This document shows, piece after piece, positions 26,018 through 34,787 of a stretch of DNA of 64,000 nucleotides. The DNA is taken from positions 1 through 64,000 of the forward strand of contig JANZZV010000008.1 of NCBI GenBank assembly GCA_026419195.1, read 5' to 3'. The stretch is from Fervidobacterium sp. (lineage in GTDB: Bacteria > Thermotogota > Thermotogae > Thermotogales > Fervidobacteriaceae). The notes under the pieces were generated by a model. It was not told the DNA's origin, made no database searches, and saw only the letters and a list, made by a program, of their open reading frames with translations. Each line of letters starts with the position of its first letter. The stretch's first letter is position 1. The position numbers and the translations under genes were made by a program.

Positions 26018-27555
26018 TCGAACTTCACCTCATTGTCTTCATCTATGTACAAAACCCTAAAATATGATTCTGCTATGTCAACGGGTTTATCTTTAAGTAT
26101 GACTTTCAAATCTCGAGCTTTTGACGTTATATAGACAGCTCCTTCACCTTTAACATGTGACAATAAATCCTTAATTTCTTCAATTCTTGACTCAAGTTTG
26201 CCATACATTTCAAGCATTTTTTTGTACTTTTCGGTAAATTCTTTTTGCATTTTGAGTTCTTTTTCCATCTCATGTGCACTTAACTTGCCTTCAACTAATC
26301 TAGTGACACATTCTTTTATCCTTATGGAGAGATCGATCATTATCTTTTTTGTTTTCTCTTTCTCGTCCTCGAGTTTCTTGATAATACTGACAAGTTCCCT
26401 TCGAGAAAAACCTTCAACCCTCAATTTTCTCTTGCCTCCGACTATTTCCTTGACATATGCAGCGTACTTTAAAGAAAGTTCCGTATTTACGAGTTTTCCA
26501 CTTTCACCACTCAAGAAAAGTGAACCTTCACATTTTACTTCACTGTTCATAATATACTCGTTAACAAATATATCCCCACCTACGTTTATTTTTGCATCTT
26601 GGATGAATTTAGCACTCAAATTTTTCTTACATGAAACTTCTGTCTTTTCACCACCGAAAATTCCACCTTTCACTGTTACACTTTCCTCGGCTTGTATGAT
26701 ACAATCTTTCTCGACACCACCTTCTATCGTTATATTTTTCTTAGAAATTACCTTGAACCCAGCTCTTACCCAACCTTTTATGTATACATCAACCTCGGAA
26801 TTGATATTGCCTGTTGAAATGTCCACATCTCCTGGAATATAAAGCACGGGGTCTACAGAAAACTTGTTATCCTCAAATTTCAAGACACCTTCAATCCTTG
26901 CCCTTATCAAATTGTTATCCAAATAAACGTTGTCACCTAAAACGTAAACTGCTTTTTCACCTTTTTTAGATTTGAGAACTCTGCCCGTGACTGTCATACC
27001 GTCGATACCGTCTGTTGGAGGAATTATTTCAGCAATAATCTGGTCTTTTTTGACAAATCTGAATATATCAAGATCGTAAAGATTTACCCTACCTTCCTTG
27101 GATAACTCTCTAATTCTCTTCTTTGGCAATTCAACATGCATTACTATTCTTCCGTCATCGCCATTTACCGGTACCTTTCCAATAGCTGCTACAAACTCTA
27201 CATTTTGTTTCTCCAAATTTTTTTTGATTTCTTCTTCAAGAATACCGTAAACAACTCCAGAGTTTTTAAGCTTCTCAAGAACCTTTTCAAAAGAAAAGGC
27301 TACTTTGACATTGATTTTGACCCTTGCCTCCATTTCATCAGGAGAAATAAGAACTGTTATATCCTCCGGTAAAATCTCCTCTATGCTTTCGTCTTCTTTT
27401 GCTCCAAACTTTATCAAGAAATCAAAATTTTGCCTGATTCCAAGTGCGGACAATTTCTCAATTATCTCTTTAATCTCTTGCTGACTTAATCGGCCACGTC
27501 CTTTCTTTATATAAAGTGCGCTTCCTGCGCCGAATATCTCGTACAATCGGACCAC
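26014..27555 (-). CDS. DUF342/FapA-family protein
   Basis: A 513-residue protein of the FapA (DUF342) family. The N-terminal 85 residues are a small alpha/beta domain. The middle contains the family sequence EIIPPTDGIDGMTVTGRVL, then a regular series of strand-turn units (about residues 220-365, for example GDVDISTGNINSEVDVYIKG) expected to form a right-handed beta helix. About residues 375-460 form a long coiled coil. The biochemical role of the family is poorly defined and it has been linked with polar localisation and signalling in other bacteria. It is the first gene of a two- or three-gene minus-strand operon. Confidence 0.85.
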   Translation of the reverse strand: MVRLYEIFGAGSALYIKKGRGRLSQQEIKEIIEKLSALGIRQNFDFLIKFGAKEDESIEEILPEDITVLISPDEMEARVKINVKVAFSFEKVLEKLKNSGVVYGILEEEIKKNLEKQNVEFVAAIGKVPVNGDDGRIVMHVELPKKRIRELSKEGRVNLYDLDIFRFVKKDQIIAEIIPPTDGIDGMTVTGRVLKSKKGEKAVYVLGDNVYLDNNLIRARIEGVLKFEDNKFSVDPVLYIPGDVDISTGNINSEVDVYIKGWVRAGFKVISKKNITIEGGVEKDCIIQAEESVTVKGGIFGGEKTEVSCKKNLSAKFIQDAKINVGGDIFVNEYIMNSEVKCEGSLFLSGESGKLVNTELSLKYAAYVKEIVGGKRKLRVEGFSRRELVSIIKKLEDEKEKTKKIMIDLSIRIKECVTRLVEGKLSAHEMEKELKMQKEFTEKYKKMLEMYGKLESRIEEIKDLLSHVKGEGAVYITSKARDLKVILKDKPVDIAESYFRVLYIDEDNEVKFE

Positions 27556-27725
27556 CTACCTGAACTGTTGATAGTTTATAATATAATTATACATCAACTC
27601 CTAAGGTAATTTCAATAGAGTCGTATAAGTTCATTTGAGAATGGGGTATGGTTTTCGAAAAATACAATTTGTGATAAAATACATAAGGAAACCATCTTTC
27701 AGAAAGATAATAAGGAGGAACATAA

Positions 27726-29384
27726 ATGTTTTTAAAAAAGAAAATAATTTCTTTTATAATTATAATTTCTATAGCCTTAGCAATGTCTTTGAGTATTTTT
27801 TGGTATTACCAAAATTCAATAGTTGATTCTACCATACAAGTTTTTAAAAAAACTGTTGAAATCTTGGCAGAAGGTATTTCTGCTTCCTATTTTCAATGGA
27901 CAGAGATGTACAGTGCCTTTTTAAACAACGACGATGAATTCATTCAAAGAATGCTCAACGATATAAAATTAGAATTTCCCGAGGTTGAAAATGTAATAAT
28001 CACTATCGACAAAATAGAAAAAGATGATCTTTTCGAAATCTCATCTGACGAAACAAGTATAATTATAAAGTTTCGTATATGTAACACAGAAGGCACTAAA
28101 TACGTACCGAACAAATTGGTTTCAATTTTAATCCCTGCTCAAAAAATATTAGACGGGTTACACGTAAGAAATATACTTATCTCAAAAACAGGATTTAATT
28201 TTATCTACAATTTGAAGTATAAATTTAGGTTCTCAATCGCTGATTTAATCATATTTGTTGGCTTACTGTCTATAAGCTTAATATTAGCAATTTTATATTT
28301 ATTTACCACAGAAAGAAAATTAAGACAGGCCGAGTCAACTGAGAAGTTAGCACTCGAGGCTATCACAGAGCTTACACAGTCACTTCTTAAAGGTATTTTG
28401 GAACCAAGCTATCAACTATTGTTACAGAAAGCTGTTCAAATAATCCCTGGTGCACAAGCTGGTAGTGTTTTAACAAAAGAAGGTGAAGAGTTTGTTTTTT
28501 CAGCCGTTGTTGGTTACGATTTTGAGGCTCTTGCAAATTTAAGACTAAAACCACACGAATTAGCCCAAGGATTTGAAAAAGATATAAAGATAATACGAAA
28601 TATAAGGGATTTCGACAAGAAAAACCTTACAGATGACAAAATAAATATATTAAGAAGTGCAGGTCGAGTTAACGAAATAAAATCCACTTTGTCCCTCCCA
28701 ATAGTTGTTGACGACGAAATTAAAGCATTTCTTAATCTCGATAATCTTTCAAATCCCGATGCATTTTCAGAATTATCAGTTCAAATAGGAAAGGTATTTG
28801 CAAACCAATTAGGAGTAATATTTGAAAGAATAAAGTTAGAAAAAGAACTGAGAGAACAGAAGGAAAGGTTGGAATACCTGTCACTTCACGATGCACTTAC
28901 CGGGCTTCCCAACAGACGTTTTCTTGAAATAGAAGGTGAACGTCTAATCGCGCTGGCAAACAGGGAAAATAAAAATTTGTGCCTTATGTATCTTGATTTG
29001 AAAAAATTCAAGCCAGTAAATGATGCTTATGGACATAATGTGGGAGACTATGTGCTTAAAGTTCTTAGTGAAAGATTTAAGGTTGTGATAAGAAAAAGTG
29101 ATTTTGTTGCAAGAATGGGTGGAGATGAATTTGTGTTCTTACTTTACGACTGTAAAGAACATCGACATTTTATTGATAGAATCCTTGAAGAGATAGAAAA
29201 AGATATATACTACAACTACATTAAAATAAACATCTCAGGTAACTTCGGAATCGTTTTTTATCCACAAGATGCTTCCACCTTCGGTGAATTGATTACAAAA
29301 GGAGATATCGCAATGTATTATGCAAAATCAAATAATTTAAAATACTACCTCGCATCGAACCTAAATATAAATTCCAAAGAATAA
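27726..29384 (+). CDS. membrane sensor diguanylate cyclase (GAF-GGDEF)
   Basis: A 552-residue protein that probably makes cyclic di-GMP. It has a transmembrane helix at about residues 8-28, a sensor region outside the membrane, a second helix near 177-198, a GAF domain (about 215-375) and a C-terminal GGDEF domain. The active-site loop is perfect (RMGGDEF, GGDEF at 465-469) and the inhibitory I-site RxxD is present as R456-K-S-D459, five residues before the loop, so product inhibition is expected. ATG follows AAGGAGG. A small ATCTTT/AAAGAT hairpin lies just before the ribosome-binding site. Confidence 0.92.
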   Translation: MFLKKKIISFIIIISIALAMSLSIFWYYQNSIVDSTIQVFKKTVEILAEGISASYFQWTEMYSAFLNNDDEFIQRMLNDIKLEFPEVENVIITIDKIEKDDLFEISSDETSIIIKFRICNTEGTKYVPNKLVSILIPAQKILDGLHVRNILISKTGFNFIYNLKYKFRFSIADLIIFVGLLSISLILAILYLFTTERKLRQAESTEKLALEAITELTQSLLKGILEPSYQLLLQKAVQIIPGAQAGSVLTKEGEEFVFSAVVGYDFEALANLRLKPHELAQGFEKDIKIIRNIRDFDKKNLTDDKINILRSAGRVNEIKSTLSLPIVVDDEIKAFLNLDNLSNPDAFSELSVQIGKVFANQLGVIFERIKLEKELREQKERLEYLSLHDALTGLPNRRFLEIEGERLIALANRENKNLCLMYLDLKKFKPVNDAYGHNVGDYVLKVLSERFKVVIRKSDFVARMGGDEFVFLLYDCKEHRHFIDRILEEIEKDIYYNYIKINISGNFGIVFYPQDASTFGELITKGDIAMYYAKSNNLKYYLASNLNINSKE

Positions 29385-29399
29385 ATTAGTTCTATCTAA

Positions 29400-29442
29400 T
29401 TGACTAAGAAGCCAATAAATGATAAGATAATAATGTATCTTG
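29400..29442 (+). promoter_or_regulatory. copA promoter with an overlapping inverted repeat
   Basis: TTGACT (29400-29405) and TAAGAT (29423-29428) are 17 bases apart. The perfect inverted repeat AAGATA-ATAATG-TATCTT (29424-29441) covers the -10, as expected for a repressor operator. It does not resemble the published CopY (TACAnnTGTA) or CsoR sites. Confidence 0.65.
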
Positions 29443-29476
29443 TAAGATTCCACTGAATTGATGGAGGTTATTTTTT

Positions 29477-31642
29477 TTGGAAGACAAAAAAACGTTAAAA
29501 ATTACAGGTATGACATGCACAAATTGTGCAAGGATTGTTGAAAGATCACTTTCAAAAGTTGAAGGTGTTAAATTTGCTGCAGTAAACCTTGCAACAAACA
29601 CCGCGTTTGTTGTGTTGGATAAACCTATTTCTGAGGAAGCTCTTGTAAAGGCAGTCCAAAGTGTTGGATACGATGTCTCAAATGAATCAGTTGAACGTAT
29701 AGAAGAAAAACGCCTCAAACGTATCAAAACAAATATGCTCATTTCACTATCGGTTAGTATTCCTTTAATGCTTTTAATGTTTTTACACATGAGTAATGTT
29801 CATATTCCATATTTTTCTGAATTTGAAATTGTTTTGTCTGCAGTAGCAATTTTTTACGCTGGACGCGATACGGTACGTGCTTGTTTAATAGCCTTAATGC
29901 ACAAGCATGCAAATATGGATACATTGATAATATTCGGTTCTGTAACTGCATGGTTAACAAGCATTATTAACTACTTTGGGATTAATGTACACCCATTTGG
30001 AACTATTGGTGCGATGATTATCTCACTTCATCTTGTCGGTAGGTTTATAGAATCTTATCTAAGAGATAAAGCTTCAAAACAGATACAAAAGCTGCTTTCC
30101 ATTCAATCTAAGGAGGCACAAGTACTTACTGAGAAAGGTGAGTTCATGATGCCAATAGAGGCTATAAAAGAGGGATTTACTGTAGTTGTTAAACCTGGCG
30201 ATAGAATTCCAACGGATGGTGTTATATTAGATGGGGAAACATCAGTAGATGAATCTATGATTACTGGGGAACCTATACCCGTGGTTAAGTCCGTTGGAGA
30301 TGAAGTCATAGGTGGTTCTCTTAACCTAAGTGGATTATTAAAAATTAAAGTTACAAAGACAGGTGAAGACACTTTCTTGTCAAAAATGATATCTCTTATT
30401 CAGCAAGTTCAAGGGTCAAAGGTACCAATTCAAGCGTTAGCGGATACAATTACAAATTGGTTCGTACCACTTATTATTTTTTTGGCTCTTTTGAGTGGAA
30501 TTGTGTGGTATTTTGGTTTTGATACACTCAATATACTCACGAAAAATGTAAGAGAAATTTTGCCGTGGTCAATACACATAGAAGATAGAGTCTCTTTTGG
30601 AATATTTGTCTTCTTAACAACAGTAGTGATAGCTTGCCCTTGTGCACTTGGTCTTGCAACACCTATGGCACTAATCGTAGGAACGTCAATTGCATCGAAA
30701 AGAGGATTACTAATCCGGAACGCGGAAGCCATCCAAACAGCTAAGGAAGTAGGATATGTTCTGTTTGACAAAACAGGAACAATAACGAAAGGCAAACCCG
30801 TTGTTGTACATGCACAATGTCCACTTGAGGACAAAGAATATTTAAGCGTTATCGAAAGTTATTCAAACCACCCACTTGCCAAAGCTATTGTAGAATATCT
30901 TGGAAGAGACAACAAAGATGGTAAAATAATCAACTTTGAAGAGTTCAGCGAGGTTCACGGAGAAGGTGTTTATGCAAAAATTAACGGTCAAAATTACTTT
31001 ATCGGGAAACCTCGCGATTTTTCAAAATATGAAAATTATTTATCAGTAGGTGCCTCCGTTGTAGAAGTAGTAAAAAATGACAATGTTATTGGTTTCTTCG
31101 TATTTCAAGATATTCTCAGGGAAGATTCTAAGGAGGCTGTAAAAAAGCTTTCAGAATTTGGAATTGTACCTGTTATGGTGACTGGAGATAACGAAAAAAC
31201 CGCAAGATATATTGCAAACGCAGTAGGTATTAATTACGTTTATGCAAACGCGAAACCTCAAGATAAGCTATCTGTACTGAGAGAATTTCAAAGCAAAGGC
31301 AAAAAGGTAATAATGGTGGGAGATGGAATAAATGATGCAATAGCCTTGAAAGGAGCCGACATAGGAATAGCTATAGGCAGTGGAAGTGACCTTGCAATAG
31401 ATAATGCAGATATCATAATAACTAAGGGAGGGATTTCAAAAGTTGTTGATGCCATCCAAATTTCAAAAGCAACATTTAAAATCATAAAAGAAAATCTTAT
31501 ATTCGCATTTTTTTATAACATTCTCGCTATACCACTTGCTATGCTCGGACTTCTACATCCCGCGATTGCAGAAGGTGCAATGGCTACAAGCTCAATAACG
31601 GTTATCGTTAATTCTCTAAGATTATCGAAGCTTTCTAGCTGA
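29477..31642 (+). CDS. copA: copper-exporting P1B-type ATPase
   Basis: A 721-residue heavy-metal ATPase that exports Cu+ across the inner membrane. It has one N-terminal HMA domain with GMTCTNCARIV, about eight membrane helices, the A-domain motif TGEP, the ion-binding CPC at 387-389 in IACPCALGLATP, the phosphorylated aspartate D431 in FDKTGTITKG, the HP motif in YSNHPLAKA and the GDGINDA hinge. TTG at 29477 was chosen because GGAGG lies 8 bases upstream and no ATG is available. It is first in an operon with copZ and a CYTH protein. Confidence 0.94.
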   Translation: MEDKKTLKITGMTCTNCARIVERSLSKVEGVKFAAVNLATNTAFVVLDKPISEEALVKAVQSVGYDVSNESVERIEEKRLKRIKTNMLISLSVSIPLMLLMFLHMSNVHIPYFSEFEIVLSAVAIFYAGRDTVRACLIALMHKHANMDTLIIFGSVTAWLTSIINYFGINVHPFGTIGAMIISLHLVGRFIESYLRDKASKQIQKLLSIQSKEAQVLTEKGEFMMPIEAIKEGFTVVVKPGDRIPTDGVILDGETSVDESMITGEPIPVVKSVGDEVIGGSLNLSGLLKIKVTKTGEDTFLSKMISLIQQVQGSKVPIQALADTITNWFVPLIIFLALLSGIVWYFGFDTLNILTKNVREILPWSIHIEDRVSFGIFVFLTTVVIACPCALGLATPMALIVGTSIASKRGLLIRNAEAIQTAKEVGYVLFDKTGTITKGKPVVVHAQCPLEDKEYLSVIESYSNHPLAKAIVEYLGRDNKDGKIINFEEFSEVHGEGVYAKINGQNYFIGKPRDFSKYENYLSVGASVVEVVKNDNVIGFFVFQDILREDSKEAVKKLSEFGIVPVMVTGDNEKTARYIANAVGINYVYANAKPQDKLSVLREFQSKGKKVIMVGDGINDAIALKGADIGIAIGSGSDLAIDNADIIITKGGISKVVDAIQISKATFKIIKENLIFAFFYNILAIPLAMLGLLHPAIAEGAMATSSITVIVNSLRLSKLSS

Positions 31643-31672
31643 TAGTTTAAAAATTACTTGGAGGTGTACAGT

Positions 31673-31879
31673 ATGACAAAATATCTTTTGAAGGTACCAG
31701 ATATTTCTTGCAATCACTGCAAAATGAGAATTTCAAAAGCACTTGAAGAAATCGGAGAAAAAAATTTTGAAATAAGAGTTTCAGAAAAGGAAGTAATTAT
31801 TGAAACAAACAACATTGAAAAAGTTGTCAAGAAACTTGAAGAAATTGATTATCCTGTAGAACAAACAATCGTTCAATAA
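31673..31879 (+). CDS. copZ: CopZ-like HMA-domain metallochaperone
   Basis: A 68-residue ferredoxin-fold protein with the Cu+-binding motif DISCNHCKM near the N-terminus. It probably carries Cu+ to CopA in the cytoplasm. ATG 31673 follows TTGGAGGTG; reading from the TTG at 31658 would place the start inside the ribosome-binding site. It lies 30 bases after copA on the same strand. Confidence 0.9.
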   Translation: MTKYLLKVPDISCNHCKMRISKALEEIGEKNFEIRVSEKEVIIETNNIEKVVKKLEEIDYPVEQTIVQ

Positions 31880-31954
31880 ATCTGCCACTGATACTATTTG
31901 ACAGCGTACAAGCTTGTCCAAAAATGTTAATCATCAAAGGATCAGGAGGAAAAG

Positions 31955-32530
31955 ATGAAGCTTGAACGTGAAAAAAAGTACTTAATAACAGATGAGCAAG
32001 CAAAGAATTTAATGAAAAAATCACTTAAAACAATAGGGGCAGTACAATGGTATATTGACGATTGTAAGTTGTTTGGAAAAAGCAATGGTTGTAGAATAAG
32101 GTACACATTTGATGTCAGTGGGAGCGAAGAATGGATAATCGCAACAAAAGGTGAATTAATGAATGACTTTACAAGAGAAGAGCAAGAAGATCAATTAAGT
32201 GCATCAAACGAAATTTTCAGCTTACTTTACTTCAAACCAGTTGTTGCAAAACTTCGATACTTCTTAATGTTTCAACCAGCCGAGGTTGTACTCGATGAGT
32301 TCATCCAACTTGATAGACCTTACAATGTATCCGTTAAATATATAGTTGAGATTGAAACCGATGAAGATTTTGAGAAGTATGAAAAAATTTTCGACTTAAT
32401 CAACCCACTCTGTGCTGAAGACTTTCTAAAATACACCAACAAAAACATCGCAACAGTTAGTAAATTAGCTCCTCAAAAAATAATAGAAATTGTCAGAATC
32501 AAGATGATAGAAAGTAAACAACCTTGGTAA
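31955..32530 (+). CDS. CYTH-domain protein
   Basis: A 191-residue protein that opens with the CYTH signature E-x-E-x-K as LEREKKYL, followed by conserved-looking charged strands (CRIRYTF, EEWIIATKGE, VVLDEF, KYIVEIETDED) suited to a triphosphate tunnel. The family includes thiamine triphosphatases, inorganic triphosphatases and class IV adenylate cyclases; which applies here is not visible. The ATG follows AGGAGG. It is 75 bases after copZ with no terminator between, and ends at a strong hairpin, so it is probably the third gene of the copper operon. No link between CYTH enzymes and copper is established to my knowledge. Confidence 0.8.
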   Translation: MKLEREKKYLITDEQAKNLMKKSLKTIGAVQWYIDDCKLFGKSNGCRIRYTFDVSGSEEWIIATKGELMNDFTREEQEDQLSASNEIFSLLYFKPVVAKLRYFLMFQPAEVVLDEFIQLDRPYNVSVKYIVEIETDEDFEKYEKIFDLINPLCAEDFLKYTNKNIATVSKLAPQKIIEIVRIKMIESKQPW

Positions 32531-32547
32531 AAACACCAAGGTTGTTT
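32516..32547. terminator. bidirectional terminator
   Basis: AAACAACCTTGGT, loop AAAAAC, ACCAAGGTTGTTT: a perfect 13-bp stem containing the CYTH stop codon, between convergent genes. Confidence 0.9.
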
Positions 32548-32554
32548 ATTTTAA

Positions 32555-33910
32555 TTATTTTTCCGAAGTAAAACCGAGTATTTTGAGAATCTTTTTTTCA
32601 TTGTAGAAGATCAATAATATGTATCCCAAACTCATGAATATCAAGGATATCAGCGAACTTATTCTCAGTCCGAATTCATTTACCTCGTTTGAACCAATTA
32701 TAAAAACAGATGGAAATACAAGTCCCGCTAATGTTTGTCCCATTTTTTGCATAAAAGTTCTTGCACCGAAGAACACACCAGCTTTATAATTTCCGGTTTC
32801 TCTGCCATGCGCTTCAGCAATATCTGCAACCATGGCATTTGGTAATATTCCAAAGATTGCAAGAGGTATAGCAGACAAAACAGCAACTATATAACTTTGC
32901 ACATAAGCAGAAAAAGGAAATTTTCCCAATAAAGATGTAAAAGCAAAATCAAAAGCAAATATTATAAAACCAATCATAAGCAGACGTTTTTTACCCAACT
33001 TCCTGGCTAATATATTTACAGGTATATAGAAAACAAACGATAACAAAAACATAATAAGCTGAACTTTTGAAGCCTGTTCTTTTGGAAGCCTAAGTAAAAT
33101 TGTCACATAGTAAACTAAACCAAGACTGATTCCCGTAAGTCCAACCCAATAAAGTAGATCTTGGATAACAAAAATCGTGAAATTTTTCTCTTTAAACGCA
33201 TTTATTATAGACTCTAGACTACCCTCAGTAATGGTGTGTTGCACACAATACCTTTTCTCATCAATGAATATAACCGGTAGAATCATAAAAATAAAACCTA
33301 AGATACCATAGACGACAGTAACAATCTGAAATGCTCTAAGAGGTTGAAAACCAGCATTTTCAAGCATTCCTTGGAACAGATATACCTGAGTACCGATTAC
33401 ATACCCTATTGCCCAGGTAATTGAAATCATTGTACTTAATTGAAGCCTTTCATTTGGATCTTTTCCAAGCTCGCTCATCCAAGCAAAAAAAGGCGTAACG
33501 TACATAGTCATAAACCAGTAAAATGCTATAACTGTTGCAAACAACCAAACAGTGTTTAAATTGTAACTTGTTGACGGTGGCAAAAATGGCAAAAAGGAAA
33601 GTACAGCAAACGGTAAGACACTGATTGCTAAAAATCCCCTTCTCCTTCCAAGTTTCATTTTGCTTCGATCAGACAAAGTTGCCACTAAGGGATCAGTAAT
33701 GGCATCAAAAAACCTCGATACTCCCAACACCAATCCAACAATTGTCAAGCCCGCAAATACTATGCCTTTCTGTATAAATTGAGGAAAGTTGATACCTTCC
33801 GGTGGCATGTAGAAATACACCAACACATTTCCTATTGAAAAACTCGTAAGTGACCACCCCAATTGTCCAAGTGCGTACATCCATTTCTTCCACATGGGCA
33901 ACCTCTCCAT
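32555..33910 (-). CDS. GPH-family (MelB-like) sugar:cation symporter
   Basis: A 451-residue, 12-helix membrane transporter of the major facilitator superfamily. The N-terminus WKKWMYALGQLGWSLTSFSIG, the motif FFDAITDPLVATLSDRSKMKLGRRRGF and the long loop between the two halves are typical of glycoside-pentoside-hexuronide symporters, which take up di- or oligosaccharides with Na+ or H+. ATG 33910 follows GGAGGTG; a longer frame from 33997 would read through the promoter. The gene is monocistronic and has a LacI-type operator upstream, so sugar-controlled expression is likely. The sugar is unknown. Confidence 0.88.
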   Translation of the reverse strand: MERLPMWKKWMYALGQLGWSLTSFSIGNVLVYFYMPPEGINFPQFIQKGIVFAGLTIVGLVLGVSRFFDAITDPLVATLSDRSKMKLGRRRGFLAISVLPFAVLSFLPFLPPSTSYNLNTVWLFATVIAFYWFMTMYVTPFFAWMSELGKDPNERLQLSTMISITWAIGYVIGTQVYLFQGMLENAGFQPLRAFQIVTVVYGILGFIFMILPVIFIDEKRYCVQHTITEGSLESIINAFKEKNFTIFVIQDLLYWVGLTGISLGLVYYVTILLRLPKEQASKVQLIMFLLSFVFYIPVNILARKLGKKRLLMIGFIIFAFDFAFTSLLGKFPFSAYVQSYIVAVLSAIPLAIFGILPNAMVADIAEAHGRETGNYKAGVFFGARTFMQKMGQTLAGLVFPSVFIIGSNEVNEFGLRISSLISLIFMSLGYILLIFYNEKKILKILGFTSEK

Positions 33911-33966
33911 TGTGCAACACCTCCAGAGATTCGAACAGAGATTTGAAAATATTAAAACAGATTGTA

Positions 33967-33994
33967 ATATAAGATTTTGTTGTGAAATGTTCAG
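33967..33994 (-). promoter_or_regulatory. possible promoter of the sugar symporter
   Basis: On the minus strand TGAACA and TATATT are 16 bases apart, about 57 bases before the start codon. Confidence 0.4.
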
Positions 33995-33996
33995 CA

Positions 33997-34008
33997 CAAC
34001 TAGTTGTT
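33997..34008. promoter_or_regulatory. palindrome upstream of the symporter
   Basis: ACAACTAGTTGT is a perfect 12-bp palindrome just upstream of the possible -35 and centred 24 bp from the LacI-type palindrome. It may be a second operator; no regulator is assigned. Confidence 0.4.
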
Positions 34009-34020
34009 CATTGAATGATT

Positions 34021-34032
34021 GGTAACGTTACC
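34021..34032. promoter_or_regulatory. LacI-family type operator
   Basis: GGTAACGTTACC is a perfect 12-bp palindrome with the central CG typical of LacI/GalR-family operators. It lies 111 bases upstream of the symporter start. No LacI-family gene is in the window, so the regulator must be encoded elsewhere. Confidence 0.7.
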
Positions 34033-34386
34033 GATAAAATCGATTATATTTTATCATTCAATCCCCTCTGTTCTTATGTCTATTTTGTAATGCCGATAAC
34101 TTTGGTTAGTTTTCTATAACTAATTTTCTTGAATTATCTTTTTCTTTCTCATTTTTTCTATCGTTTGCAATGTTTTCTTTTGCATTCTAAGAATTTTAAA
34201 TCAGGATGGTAAATTTGGTGCGTTTTGTCGAACTTTTGGTATAAACAGGATTTTAACCTATTTGAAAAATAAAATATATTTAGTAGATAAATTTGTGCAA
34301 CTGATCAAATGTATAATTTTTTTGGAGATAATGCAAGTCACTCTTCTGCGCGAGTAGCGAAAGCTAGCCAAGGGGGATCAGCGAGC
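34033..34386 (+). other. non-coding interval with a structured leader
   Basis: Between the symporter operator and the Cys-rich gene no coding frame is supported. A TATAAT at 34312-34317 probably serves the Cys-rich gene. The 60 bases after it are markedly richer in G and C than the surroundings and contain TAGC-GAAA-GCTA, a stem capped by a GNRA-type tetraloop, then GGGGGA before the start. I do not match this leader to a known riboswitch class. Confidence 0.45.
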
Positions 34387-34626
34387 ATGACGGATGCTGA
34401 AGTATCAAAATTTAAGATTGATACGAATAAGTACTCAAAAGACACAGATGAAAACGTTTGTTTGACGTGCTTATTTTGGACTGGATACAGAAAAAGGGAA
34501 AACAGCTGCGTGTCCACACTTTCTGAAGGAACAAAAGGTGTTTGCCTTTGGCACGGTAACACATCTACTCAGGCATCTTTTTCATGCAATCATTGGATAA
34601 GAAAGTACAAGAAATTGCTCGAGTAA
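34387..34626 (+). CDS. small cysteine-rich protein
   Basis: A 79-residue protein with five cysteines arranged CX2CX13CX11CX13C (VCLTCLFWTG, NSCVSTL, GVCLWHG, FSCNHWIRK). The pattern of an opening CxxC followed by aromatic residues and a closing CNHW suggests a small zinc or iron-sulfur binding fold, somewhat like short HiPIP-type or zinc-ribbon proteins, but I cannot assign it. ATG 34387 follows GGGGGA at a good distance. A longer in-frame start at 34309 lies at the -10 box and is rejected. It has its own promoter and terminator. Confidence 0.65.
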   Translation: MTDAEVSKFKIDTNKYSKDTDENVCLTCLFWTGYRKRENSCVSTLSEGTKGVCLWHGNTSTQASFSCNHWIRKYKKLLE

Positions 34627-34669
34627 AATAAATCTTTTAAAGAGTGTTCTAAATGTAAAATATAAAAAA

Positions 34670-34700
34670 ATCGCCATTTTTTGAATGTGGCGGTTTTTTT
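34670..34700 (+). terminator. terminator of the Cys-rich gene
   Basis: ATCGCCA and TGGCGGT pair (one G-T pair) around an 11-base loop, followed by a run of T. Confidence 0.75.
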
Positions 34701-34787
34701 ATTGAATTGTAAATGGTCCAATGTTATAATAACTATGAAAAATTCTGAGCTCTATTAATAGGATTAAATGCATTGGGGGTGCTTGGT

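Noticed and set aside
33925-33950. GTTCGAATC resembling a tRNA T-loop
   Set aside because: No acceptor, D-arm or anticodon arm can be built around it; it is a chance match in the symporter leader.
33911-33997. Longer N-terminus for the sugar symporter
   Set aside because: It would read across the promoter region and lacks a ribosome-binding site; ATG 33910 follows GGAGGTG.
34309-34386. Longer N-terminus for the Cys-rich protein
   Set aside because: The start would coincide with the -10 box; the stretch looks like an RNA leader, and ATG 34387 has a good ribosome-binding site.
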